This document shows positions 47,263 to 57,492 of a stretch of 64,000 nucleotides of DNA, in pieces. This DNA comes from Alnus glutinosa (taxonomy: Eukaryota; Streptophyta; Magnoliopsida; Fagales; Betulaceae). The stretch covers positions 23,751,501 through 23,815,500 of the forward strand of contig NC_084899.1 of the NCBI RefSeq assembly GCF_958979055.1, in the 5' to 3' direction. Numbering within the stretch: the stretch's first letter is position 1; every line of letters begins with the position of its first letter. The position numbers and the translations under genes are program-made. The notes below the pieces were generated by a model. It saw only the letters and a program-made list of their open reading frames with translations. It did no database searches and was not told the origin of the DNA.

Positions 47263-49263
47263 TTAGTTGTTTCTTTTCTTCGATTACGCTATTTTCCTCT
47301 ATATGTGATAGGGATTTGGAAAATCGAGCTTTTTACTGTAGAGCTAGAACGCCGTGAGAGCGTAAAGTAACGGTTTCTAAAGCGCGAAAGCTCCAGAGTC
47401 AACCGTCAACGTCGAGGAGGGGATGAAATTGTCATTTGGGAGAAAGGGAGGGTGCAACTTGGTAACATCATGGTCCGACGGAAATTCCTTTTATTCATTT
47501 TACGGTTAAAATTTAAAATTGATGTATTTAACGGCATAAATTATTTTATATTTTTTAAATTTTTTAAAAAACGTATAATTGTGCTAACATTAATTTCATA
47601 TATACACGATTAGACGTGCAAATTTTAAATCTTGACTATAAAATTGATACTCTAAATAAATTCCCTTTTTGTGTCGGTTGAAAGAGAAAACAATTGACAA
47701 TTACGGTAGCCGAGGCTAAGGCACCGACATCATTGAGCACGTTGTTAGAGAAACGGGACCTAAATTAATTTTATGGGACCCACTTATCCCAACAAATGGT
47801 AAGCTGTCAAATATCTATTCGGGCATATTAAATTTCATATGGACTCTCTCTCACAATCCGAGTAACAAAATTGTTCAGAAAAAATGCTTGCCGCTACTAA
47901 AACAAAATGAAATCTAAGCCGTAAATCCTATTCCAAGCCGAAGCATCAAGGATAAATATGGAAAAGGCAATCTCAATAATATTAATATGGTATCGTTATT
48001 ACTACGAGAATCTTAATTTAGATATACTAATTTTAAGGAATTCTTTATATTTTTGGTTTGTCTAATATGTCAAATATATATTTTGTTAAACCGGATATAT
48101 AAGTAGAAAAATCTAATATTTAACCTAGCGGGTACAAGATTTCTTAAGGAAGCAAAAATATAATTTAATTTCTTGAATTTAAATAAAATTAAAGAAAAGC
48201 AAACTAGAGTGTCTATAAGTAATATTAATGAATGTTAAGGCGTAGTTGGCCAATAAGTAAAACAATGTCATATGGACATGGAAAAAGTATTAGTTGCATA
48301 TGGGGTTACATGCAGACGGATATTAATTGTTCGTGTTCGCTATTTGTTCATGCGAATACAGTTAGCAAAAATCACTATCCATGTATATATGTGGATAGCG
48401 GTTTTAGGGTATGCAAATGTGGTTAATATATAATATATTTTATAACTATATTTAAAAAATCCACCAAAACATATATGTTGTTTTGGTAGTTAATACCAAA
48501 CTAACATAATTTTTTATTTGGTATATGTTATGTTTATATTAGTTTTGTTAGTTTGTGTTGCATTTTCGTGTAACACTTGAAAAACAAAAACAAAAATAAT
48601 GCGAAATCAATATATTTTCAAAAGATAATGGCTTTAAAAAAGAAGAAGAAGAAGAATTAAAACAAGTATAAAATACTAAAAATCATCTTAAATTATTTTT
48701 AAAATCATTTAAAATAGGTCCTCAGATAGGCCCAAAAATTAAGCTTATTACTTAATATTCGGATAGTGAATAATAATCGTACTTATTAAACACGCGGATG
48801 CAGTTACTAAAAATATAATGCGGATATGTAAAAGTGATATATGCATATGCATGCACTATCACTTAAGAAAGATCGGTCACAGTTGAAATTTTTTAAAATT
48901 GCTTATAAAGTATAGTCTCACATTAAAAATAATAATAATTAAAAAAAAAAATTGTGAAACTTAATCTCCATGAGTCGATGAATATAAACTACATTGTTTC
49001 CGTGGCTTTGAGTGCTTTGTTAAGCCATATAGATATATGGTATACATGTTAGAAGCAGCAGGCAGATAAGTATAGCACAATTTGAAGAACACATGCAATT
49101 AAACACAAACGAATTGAAGAATGTATGCATATATGCACCTTCTTTTGTTGAACATAAATGTAAAACTAACCAAATTAACTAGCTCCTCGATGATTTTAGT
49201 GTTGGGCGAAATTGATATGAAAGATTAAGAAGGAAAAAAAGTGGAGTTTTAGCAACTAATTAC
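47263..49263. other. Upstream region of PCS copy 2
   Basis: Bases 47263-47450 are likely promoter and leader. The rest is AT-rich with a repeat-like segment at about 48230-48860 (gttcatgcgaatacag, tatccatgtatatatgtgga, cacgcggatgcagtt) resembling a decayed hAT-type element. I searched for phytochelatin synthase exons 2-8 and saw none. Confidence 0.5.
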
Positions 49264-49356
49264 CTTGCTTTCGGGGGAAGTAAAATCTATAGCAGGAGGA
49301 GAAGGAAGGGAACGTCTGTAAAACCCAGCCTCCTCATCATCATCAACTGCCATCAT
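49264..49356 (-). pseudogene. Orphan phytochelatin synthase first exon
   Basis: On the minus strand an ATG at 49356 opens 31 codons: [20 protein letters not shown], then PAIDFTSPESK. It ends exactly at the position where exon 1 ends in both complete genes, followed by an intact 5' splice site (gtaatt) in phase 0. The [10 protein letters not shown] core is unmistakable. There is no following exon 2 in the next 2 kb before PCS copy 2's own exon 1. It is either the remnant of a third tandem copy or an upstream alternative first exon that splices to exon 2 of copy 2 (46516), which would be in frame and give a product with an acidic N-terminal extension. The open frame and intact donor argue that it is not old debris. 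Confidence 0.85.
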
Positions 49357-49760
49357 CTTTTCTCTTGTTTCATCCTTTTCCATTGATCATATATAAAAGC
49401 AGAGAGAAAGATCAGGGAAAAGAAAACAAGATTTTGTTAAAGATTTTGAGTTCAATTGCAAGCAACATATGTGTTTGGTTCATCACTAACAAGAAGAAGA
49501 AGAAGAAGAAAATTCTGTGTCTGTCACTCTCTAATCCGAATAATCAAAGCAAAGATGAGAGGAGGACCAAATTAAGTTGACGAGAGAGTGCACACCGAAA
49601 GAGACAGAAAAAACTACGTCGTCGTAGTTACTTTGACTAGGGTTTTTAAGGTTTGCTGATTAATTCGCGTGACCTAATGATCACAGTAATTAACGATCTC
49701 CTTTGAATTGAATAGAGCATGGCCGCTAAGCCCCCACGCAAATCAGCTGTTTCAAATAGG

Positions 49761-49762
<2 letters not shown>

Positions 49763-49826
<64 letters not shown>
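49763..49826. repeat. (AT)n microsatellite
   Basis: About 32 uninterrupted AT units, upstream of the orphan phytochelatin synthase exon. Confidence 0.95.
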
Positions 49827-49828
<2 letters not shown>

Positions 49829-49947
49829 AATATCTTGCTAGATTACAGTCAACATATATATATATGGTGGGAATCCAATAGTCAATTTTGAAAATATAAG
49901 TGCAATACAGTAATCTGCAACGTCGACGGAATCATACAAAATAAATA

Positions 49948-50742
49948 ATGTTCCGTTTGTTTTGGTGTAAAATAGTTTCTGTTGTAAAATAGTTTTGGGG
50001 AAGTCATTTTTCAGAAAAATATTTTCCGTCGAAATCATTTTTCGGTGTTTGGCGCGTACGGAAAATTACAAATATTTTTTATATTTAAATTTAATCATAT
50101 TAATTAAAAAAATAAATTTTATTCACAAAATAAAAAATGTTAATATAAAAATATTTTTTTAATATTTGGCAAATACAAATTCTGGCAAAGTTGCTGGATT
50201 CCGGCAGAAAACTGCCGGATCTTGGCCAATTGACTGGAAACCGGCCGTCTTGGCCGGGATCTCGCCGTTCTGGGAGGATCCCGACCGGAGATTCGGCCGG
50301 ATCTGGCCAGATGCCGGGAGTCCGGCCGTTCTGGCTAGATCCGGGTTGGGATCCGACCAGATTACCAGAGACCCGGCCGCTCCGGCTAGTCTGGCCGAAA
50401 TCTGGCATGGTATCTCCGGAATTCGGCGATGTCTGCCGGATTTCACCTGATTCCGGCCTAATTTGTCAGATTCCAGCACCGACTGGAGTCGGAATCTGGC
50501 TTGTCGAAATCCGACAATATTCAACTGCTTGAATGTAAAGGTCGACTGCGTTGTTTAAAAAAGAGTTGACTGTATCTACCATCTACAGAAAATGATTTAC
50601 GCTTTAAAAGCGTAAATCATTTTCTGAAATTTATTAAGCATTTTTGGTCAAACAGAAATCATTTTCCGATTAACCATTATTTTCGTCCCCTACCAAACAC
50701 CGAAAAATACCGAAATCATTTGACGCCGAAACAAACAGAGTA
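49948..50742. mobile_element. TIR element with CCGG-rich core, copy 4 (longest)
   Basis: The left end atgttccgtttgttttggtg taaaata and the right end gacgccgaaacaaacagagt at are inverted copies. The subterminal cggtgtttggcgcgtacgga is inverted at taccaaacaccgaaaaatac. The core 50180-50530 is built of degenerate tccggcc, ccggatc and ctggcc blocks, very GC-rich against its surroundings. Both strands stay open across the core only because of that composition. A 41-bp near-perfect palindrome lies at 50586-50626. No transposase. Confidence 0.8.
50586..50626. repeat. 41-bp near-perfect palindrome
   Basis: cagaaaatgatttacgcttt followed by aaaagcgtaaatcattttct g. The two halves are reverse complements apart from the centre. 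It lies within copy 4 of the CCGG-core element, outside the GC-rich core. Confidence 0.9.
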
Positions 50743-52198
50743 TAAATGTAAATAAATTACTTTTAAGAATGGGAATTAAGGATATATAATGGTGGGGGCC
50801 GGGGGGAGGCATGCAACCCAAGTCCCTATCTGCTTTCAAAGGGCCGAAAGAAAAGTCTTAATTAAGCCCAATAGCAACCCTACTTAGAAGGTCCACTAAG
50901 GTGATTTGGCTGATCTAACTTTATTTGCCTCTCTTTGAAGTTTGAAGGTCCATTAAATGTCATTGATACATTTAATAAATTGGTCTATAACCTACCCCAT
51001 CAAGTCATTTGACAAAATTGAGGGGATGCAGTAGAGGTAACAATTCGGGTTCATGGCCGGGTTTGTATCATATCGGTTTTTGGGTATGGGTATACAATAA
51101 TATGGATTTTTAATTATTCAAGTTGTAGGGGTTAATTACAGTATAAGCAGATTAACACAAATTTGACCCATTTATTAAAATGTCGAATCAGTTCAACTTA
51201 GTTTGATCCAAATCCAAATCTTTTAATTTTATAAATAATTACTATATAGGTTTAAAAGATTCGGGAAGGATGGCTATGCAAGTTGCAATAAAGGAGTATG
51301 CTATAATCACTTTTGGGCCTTGTTTTTTTTGTATGCAAGGCCTGAGGTGGGGTCCGATGCCCATGTGGGCCATGTCACCATTGATTGGCCAATTTGGCCC
51401 AAAAGCAACTTTTGGTGGGAAAGAAAGAATTTTGTGTGCGTCGGTGCATGAAAACATCCCCATCGCATTTTACGGCGGTTTGGTGGGGAGCACGATTAAT
51501 GCGGGGGACGCCTACTTGTCTACTTCCATACTTCCATCTCTCACCCTTTACCACTTTTATTGGTGGCCCAGGTTCTTGACATCCATGTCAAGGCTCAGTA
51601 AGCCCGTATCTTTGGAAACATTGCCTCCGCGTACTTTTATTCATAAGTTTTAATGCTTTTTTATATTATGGGTTGCCCAGCCCTAATTAATGTAATTTTT
51701 TCTTAACGTATCTATATTAAAAAAAAAAAAAAATTTGATACAATATCATACGATTTTCTTGTTAAATCATATCAAAAATTTTAAAATACTCTTCATTTTT
51801 TTTAGAAAAAAAAAAAAATTGCTAGAATTTATGTACGTGTTGGTTAGAATTTAACGGAATTTGTAAAAATACCTATGCCTGAATCTTTGAAAAGTTTTAT
51901 AATTTTTTTTTTCAAAAAAAAAAAATTAACACGGGTATTTTGAAAATTTTGATAAAATTTAATAAAAAATCTTAACGGATAACCTTTAATCGAGACTTTT
52001 TAAAAAATTGATACTCTAAATTAATAAGGCTCATGGCTGGTCAAAATAAAAAATAAGGCTCCTGGCCCGAAAACATTGCTGAAAATTTAATGATTTACAC
52101 AGAGATTGTTAAAAATTTAATGATATATTATTTGTTTGAACCTTCGGTTGGACATTAATTTTATTCTTAATTATATATTTAGTGTTAAGTTTTACCTA
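50743..52198. other. Spacer, no gene seen
   Basis: AT-rich with a decayed repeat near 51050-51220 (tcgggttcatggccgggttt) and a less AT-rich block at 51290-51640. That block has open frames on both strands but no recognisable protein, splice chain or start context. Confidence 0.4.
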
Positions 52199-52447
52199 TT
52201 AAAAGATAGTTTTACCTGTTAACGGCTTCCTTCTTCTTCCACATGAACACCAAGTGGATGAAAGAAAAACAGCATAACTTTCAAACCCGCCACAGCCAAA
52301 GACTAGGACGTGAAAACATAGGGGAAACACGGAGCCAAGAAGCCAAAATGCAGTTTTGAATATTCTCCCTGGCGGATGTTCCGATGCCCAAACAACCCAC
52401 AACACCATGACGAAAACGATTTCACTCAAGACCGTGAAAACATTCAT
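52199..52447 (-). CDS. Possible small membrane protein, 82 aa, unknown family
   Basis: An ATG at 52447 on the minus strand opens 82 codons. The peptide has two or three hydrophobic segments: VLSEIVFVMVLWVVWA (residues about 6-21), FWLLGSVFPLCFHVLVFGCG (about 34-53) and a shorter FESYAVFLSS. It ends in a basic CGRRRKPLTG tail. I do not recognise it. Upstream, a TATA-like box (52678-52697, read on the minus strand) and a pyrimidine-rich, less AT-rich leader precede the ATG, which looks like a real 5' region. A GT donor (gtaaaac) overlaps codon 78, so the frame could be the first exon of a longer gene, but no second exon is evident. It may equally be a chance frame or a transposon remnant. Confidence 0.3.
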   Translation of the reverse strand: MNVFTVLSEIVFVMVLWVVWASEHPPGRIFKTAFWLLGSVFPLCFHVLVFGCGGFESYAVFLSSTWCSCGRRRKPLTGKTIF

Positions 52448-52677
52448 CTTAGAACAAAAACGAACTACGAAAACAGAACACTATATCCCAATTCCAAAGC
52501 AGGACAAGACAAAATAGGTCCCTAAGAGAAGAAAAACCCTACTAATTTCTAAAAACACAAACAAGAAACACCATGGGAGAAGGGAAGCAAGGTGTGCTTC
52601 CCTCCTCAACAAACCAAAAACTTTTTCTCTTCGCCCACTCTCGGAAAAAAAAAATTGCTACGGAGTAACTCTCAAAA

Positions 52678-52697
52678 TTTATATACATATAAAAAGG
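52678..52697 (-). promoter_or_regulatory. TATA-like box upstream of the small open frame
   Basis: On the minus strand it reads cctttttatatgtatataaa, about 230 bp before the candidate start codon at 52447. The intervening sequence is C/T-rich on the sense strand. In an AT-rich genome such boxes occur by chance. Confidence 0.25.
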
Positions 52698-52857
52698 AGT
52701 AAATGCCCCAAAAAGAAATAAATTAATGGACTGAAATAACACAAGGCAAACCAGAGCATGCCACGTGGAATTATTAGGCTGCATTATTAAAAAAAAATAT
52801 ACTAACAAATTACGAATGGCATAGTATATTCATATAGAAACATGATATGTTAAGTTA

Positions 52858-53106
52858 GAGTTCGTTTGGGTTTGCAATTTTATAAAGAGCGATTTAAAAT
52901 TACGATTTTAAAATGTGCGATTTGAAAAAATTGATTTTTAAAAACGCAGTTAAGCGTTTGGTAAAATCACAGTTTAGCATTTAAAATCGCAAATTAACCT
53001 TTAAAATTTTGCGTTTTCAACAAAGCACAATTTTACATGCGATTTGAAAAAGCAAATTTTCTGCGTTTTTAAATCGCAATTTTAAAAACGCAGTTCCCAA
53101 ACGATT
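52858..53106. mobile_element. MITE of the 'gcgatttt' hairpin family
   Basis: The left end gttcgtttgggtttgcaatt is inverted at the right end (aacgcagttcccaaacga). Between them lie alternating gcgatttaaaa, tttttaaaaacgcag and tttaaaatcgcaaa blocks, giving a long hairpin. It is related to the copies at 22655, 29480 and 63893. Further gcgattt blocks up to 53165 may belong to it. Confidence 0.75.
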
Positions 53107-53372
53107 TATATTCTGCGATTTAGTTTAAAATCGCATTTATTGTCTATGAAATCGTAATCTCAAATGCCAAGAATACAAAACAAGGTATTTCTTAATTCTT
53201 TTTTTATAAGCAACGCCCATATTAATTGAGAAAAAAAATTTCTCATCTTATCGGTGTTGGAATTTCATTAATGCGAAGCCAAAAATAAATGAGTTTAGTC
53301 CAACAATGTGAATAATAATGAAATTGCTAAAGTGGTTCTTATAGTCGGAGATTGTGACAAATAATTCATTTA

Positions 53373-53567
53373 GGTCTCGTTTGGTTCGCGAAATGGGTAT
53401 TTCATTAGAAAAAATAATTATTATTATTGAGAACGAGGAAGAATAGAATGGAATAATTATTTCAATTTCTTAATTTGGTGACAACGCATATACCACAATT
53501 GGAATTGACCCAAAATTACTAAAAAACCTACATAATTTCTTATTTTTCAAAAAAACTCAAATCTTAA

Positions 53568-53598
<31 letters not shown>

Positions 53599-53723
53599 GT
53601 TGGACCTTAGATCTGTGGGTGACTGGTTGACTACAGATCTAATCGAAATTCTTGTTCTTGTTCTTTTATTATTATTATTATTATTTTTTAAAAAAAGTTT
53701 AGTTTGAAAAACTTAAAGAAAAA

Positions 53724-53754
<31 letters not shown>

Positions 53755-53909
53755 GAAAAGGTTGTCTATTCCCTCAGGAATTGCTATTCCTCTAAAAATG
53801 AGAAGAATAATTATTCAAAGGAATATGTCGCTACCAAATAAAAGAATGACTATTCCATTTGGAATAGTCATTCTATTCAAAAGTCTTATTTCGTGAACCT
53901 AACGAGACT
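53373..53909. mobile_element. Tourist-like (PIF/Harbinger) MITE with TTA target duplication
   Basis: The left end ggtctcgtttggttcgcgaa at is inverted at the right end (atttcgtgaacctaacgaga ct). The element is flanked by tta on both sides (53370-53372 and 53910-53912), the usual PIF/Harbinger target duplication. The interior includes a (TAA)n tract and the palindrome gaatgactattccatttgga atagtcattc. 537 bp and non-coding. Confidence 0.8.
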
Positions 53910-53912
53910 TTA

Positions 53913-55049
53913 GGTTTAGAAGTGACAAATAACTCCACGTGACATGTACATGTTACAAAATAAACTCATTTTGTACAAATACTCTGTCATTATAAAATTA
54001 CAAATTTGCCCTAAAAATATGTGTAAACAAATGAAAAAAAAAAAAAAACTTTGGGCTTGCATTGGATGGTTGACCACCTCGTGGTTATAAGTAGGGATGT
54101 AAAACCGGTTGGAGTTGCGATTATTTGGTTATAACCGCAATTGTAATTGAATTACCTGATTATTCCCATTTCAACGACCTCAATTAGTTTACCGATTGCT
54201 GTTGTCAAGGTGATTAATTTCTAAGCTCATAGGAAATAAAAAAATAAAATAAAAATCAACAACAAATTCTTTATGGACCCCCTATCGTACGTGACGGCCA
54301 GTAGTATGCACGAACGTACTCCTTCTTTCATAACTCACTGTAGGTCGCCTCTGCAAATTGTTTCTTCGACATCAGTGAATCAATGGAAAAGAAAAGTCCA
54401 AAGACAGAAACACGGGTCATAGGCCCATGGCATGAAACAGTCTTGGGCAGCCATGACCCGAAACAGTCTCCTGGGCCAGGCTGTATCCATGTATAATTTA
54501 TTTATTTTAACGTGCAGCATGTGCTACATCAATTGTTAAACAAAGCTATAAGAAATTACGGTCTTTATAGAGATAGACAAGAGAGTAGAATGACATATGA
54601 AGAGTAGCATTACACGATAATTTAGGTGCCATATAAATTTCTTAAAATCTCAATTATTATTTTTAAATTAAATAAATAAAATTTAACTAATAACTCTTTC
54701 TGTTTGTTTTTATTATTAAATATTTATAATTTTAAATATTTTTTTTTATTATGAATAACTCGTGGCATTATATAATTGGATCTAACTTGATACACTAAAA
54801 GAATTCCTAAAGATTTTGGACGAACACGTATGAAGTAAATTTCCCTTCACCCACTTGGAGTAACATTTTCCCTCTCCCAAGTTACTTCCTCCCATTATTG
54901 AAACAAAATTTTCACTCTTCATAAATAGTTATTTCTTTTATATTTTAGACATTATTATTGTTTTTATTCATTTCAGAGACAATCAGACACTGACAGAAAC
55001 TAAATTATGCAATTTTTTAGTTTTGTTTGTCTTGTCTTTTTTTTTTTTT
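53913..55049. other. Spacer, no gene seen
   Basis: AT-rich filler with a possible decayed hAT-type end near 54090-54160 (gtaaaaccggttggagttgc). Nothing coding. Confidence 0.4.
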
Positions 55050-55425
55050 ATGTTAAATCCTCCAACGGGGTGGGGCCCGGCACGCTGAAAACAAAAGCAA
55101 GCGCTCGAGCCTCTGATTCGCCACGAATGGCCCGCCTGCCAACGGAATTCGCGTGCTGTGTCTTTTCCGGAAATGATCTTCCGTACCACAACCACGTGTC
55201 CCCACCACTCCACTATGATACCGACGCGTGTCGGTGTCCAGCATCTTATCGAACAGTTAGACGTTGCTTTCATAGGACACTGCCACGGGCAGTAAGTCGG
55301 CGGCTGCGGCGCGTCACTGTCGGCTCGCGGCTGCCTCTGTCCGCAGGTTTTTGTCGGCTGAGTCGGCTGCTTTCTTTTTCTGTTACCGAAGCCAGTCCCA
55401 AGCCTTTTGGGAGAGAATACTGAAT
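55050..55425. other. GC-rich island without a recognisable gene
   Basis: Clearly richer in G+C than its surroundings, with ACGT-core boxes (accacgtgtcccc at about 55192, gacgcgtgtcggtgtcc at about 55220) and CG-rich blocks such as gtcggcggctgcggcgcgtc. Open frames exist on both strands but none resembles a protein I know. It could be a promoter, a lost gene's 5' end or a transposon piece. Confidence 0.5.
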
Positions 55426-55799
55426 ATAGGGGGGAGGGATTAATGTTCGAACTGTTTGTAGGTGATGCTCGGATCGTGGCCGTTGGTGTTCGCATCCCGT
55501 GTGGTGGATGTGTTCGAGGTTTATTGGACTTCTGGTAATTGGTCCCGACACCGACACAAAATGTTTTACATGCGAAATGTGAGGCTGTACGGTCTTCTGT
55601 GATAAGTCCATAATACCCCCTTTTCTTTTCTTTTCTAAATTAAATTTTCTTTCCCTTTCCATTTGTAGGTTTTTTTTTTTTTCCATTGAGAGAGAGATTT
55701 TGAAAACGAATTTTGCAAAAGAAATTGGGTAAGATATATTCCGGGTTTAAAAAAATATTTTAATGTAATATAAAAGTGTATTCCGACAGAGTCTATAAT

Positions 55800-55885
55800 T
55801 TTTTTTTTTTGATATGTCTACACAAGAGGGGGAGAAAAATTCGAACTAGTGACCTCCGTGTGGTTCTCAACCGATTGACAGGGTC
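55800..55885 (-). mobile_element. tRNA-derived SINE, reversed copy
   Basis: The reverse strand reads cgaggtcactagttcgaatt-type B-box sequence after tcaatcggttgagaaccaca, then ctcttgtgtagacatatcaa and a poly-A tail (poly-T at 55800-55810 on the given strand). Same family as 22512. Confidence 0.65.
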
Positions 55886-55958
55886 TATATTTGAGAAAGC
55901 GTTTTCTATAGAGTATACCTAATATTTGGAAAAAAAGTAATGCTAGAACTATATTTTT

Positions 55959-55961
<3 letters not shown>

Positions 55962-56021
<60 letters not shown>
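55962..56021. repeat. (AT)n microsatellite
   Basis: About 30 uninterrupted AT units, apparently inside a small element whose ends include taatgctagaac and aatgctgacatt. Confidence 0.95.
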
Positions 56022-56022
<1 letters not shown>

Positions 56023-57375
56023 GCTGACATTACATCTTAATATTTTTTTTTGTTCTTTAACAACAATTGATTTCTCAAAAAAAAAAAAAATTGATTTAAT
56101 GGTTGATTTGGACTGACACTTTAGTATTGTAAAATAATTGTGAAATAAAAATATAATTTATAACATTATTCTTCAAGAAATAGTAAAATCCAAATAGATT
56201 CCGAGTTTTTACTTAGCTTCTTTTTTGTTTTTATAAAAATAATTATTTAGCTTTTAAACACTTATTTTATCCAAATATGTTTACAACAAAATAATAATAT
56301 AGTATGATAAGTATTTTGTACCTTGAATTTTTTATTTGTATATTTATTTTGAGAGAGAATTCAAAGTGAACACAGAAAAATACTAAATTAGAAACCATTC
56401 AAACGGTTTGCTTAAATTAGAAAAAATACGGAAGCTATTTTATCAGCCAAAAAATATATATATTATATATATATATATATAAAGAAGGAGAAGAAGAAGA
56501 AAGAAACTGGACAGACCACACTTCTGTACCCCATAAAAGGAAGAGGATATTATGATGGAAAGTAAGCTGCCTCCTGCCTAGGGCTAGGAGGCTACCATCA
56601 ATTGGGACTCTACTCTCTAGCTTTTCCAACATCTATCTGACTATCTCTATACTTGGCCTCTAAGCCACATTAAAAGAAAATAAAAATATATTTATACACT
56701 TTTTACTTGATTTATTAATTTACTATATTTATTAAATTTAAGGATAAATTTTCTCTCTAAAAATTGGGTTGGAAGAATTATTAAATGCCATCTATCCAAA
56801 ATATACACCATTCTCACATTGTATTTTTTAAAATGCATATAAAAAACACATATATCAATTAAAAAATACCTATGCAAATACTAGACTGATATTTTGTCCT
56901 AACTTTCGTTCAAAACCAATTATGCAATTCCTTTAGGACAGATTTTTTTTTTTTTTTTTTTTTTTCAAATTAGGGTAAAGTAATTTCTTCTAATACTGTC
57001 TATAAATTTGTCATTGGTACATGATTTTTTTATAAAACTATTTAAAAACATGCGGTTTCTCACATATTTTAAAAAATGCAAAACAATTTTATTGACTAAG
57101 TTTAAAAAAAAAAAAAAAAATTACTCGGATCCAATTTCTTTTATCCAGCGAGTCTTTTAGTGTCCTGCACACTGCACAGACCAGCACCGTCCAAAACACC
57201 GTCCAAAACAAGGCCACATTGGTAAATTCAACATAATCTGCAGCAGCAGCAGAGCATCAGAATCCCCGAAGCCAGCAAAAGCAAACCCGACACCAAAAAT
57301 CCCTCTCCCCCTCAAAATCTCCATGACCCAACCACTCTCTCTCATGCTCAGATCCCCTCCTATTTCACTCTAATC

Positions 57376-57378
<3 letters not shown>
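56022..57378. other. Upstream spacer of the LRR gene
   Basis: AT-rich with poly-T (56942-56965) and poly-A (57102-57120) runs. From about 57130 the sequence becomes C-rich and leads into the LRR gene's leader. No other gene seen. Confidence 0.45.
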
Positions 57379-57417
<39 letters not shown>

Positions 57418-57418
57418 G
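57379..57418. repeat. (TC)n tract in the LRR gene leader
   Basis: An almost pure TC run about 75 bp before the start codon at 57493. CT-rich leaders of this sort are common in plant 5' UTRs and promoters. Confidence 0.9.
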
Positions 57419-57492
57419 TGAATCCCTTTATAGGCTTTATTATACCAACAGCGCGGCTCATTGCTCAAACCCCTCACCAACTCAAAATTGCA

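Noticed and set aside
50159-50532. Overlapping open frames over 90 codons on both strands
   Set aside because: They arise from the CCGG-rich transposon core, which lacks stop codons by composition; the peptides are low in complexity and unlike any protein.
51270-51653. 127-codon plus-strand frame
   Set aside because: The peptide is not recognisable and frames are open on both strands over the same less AT-rich block; likely chance.
55007-55686. Open frames of about 140-170 codons on both strands
   Set aside because: A by-product of the GC-rich island; no recognisable domain, start context or splice chain.
57418-57492. Longer N-terminus for the LRR protein, extending 25 codons upstream
   Set aside because: It would need a GTG start inside the TC-rich leader; the ATG at 57493 gives a normal signal peptide.
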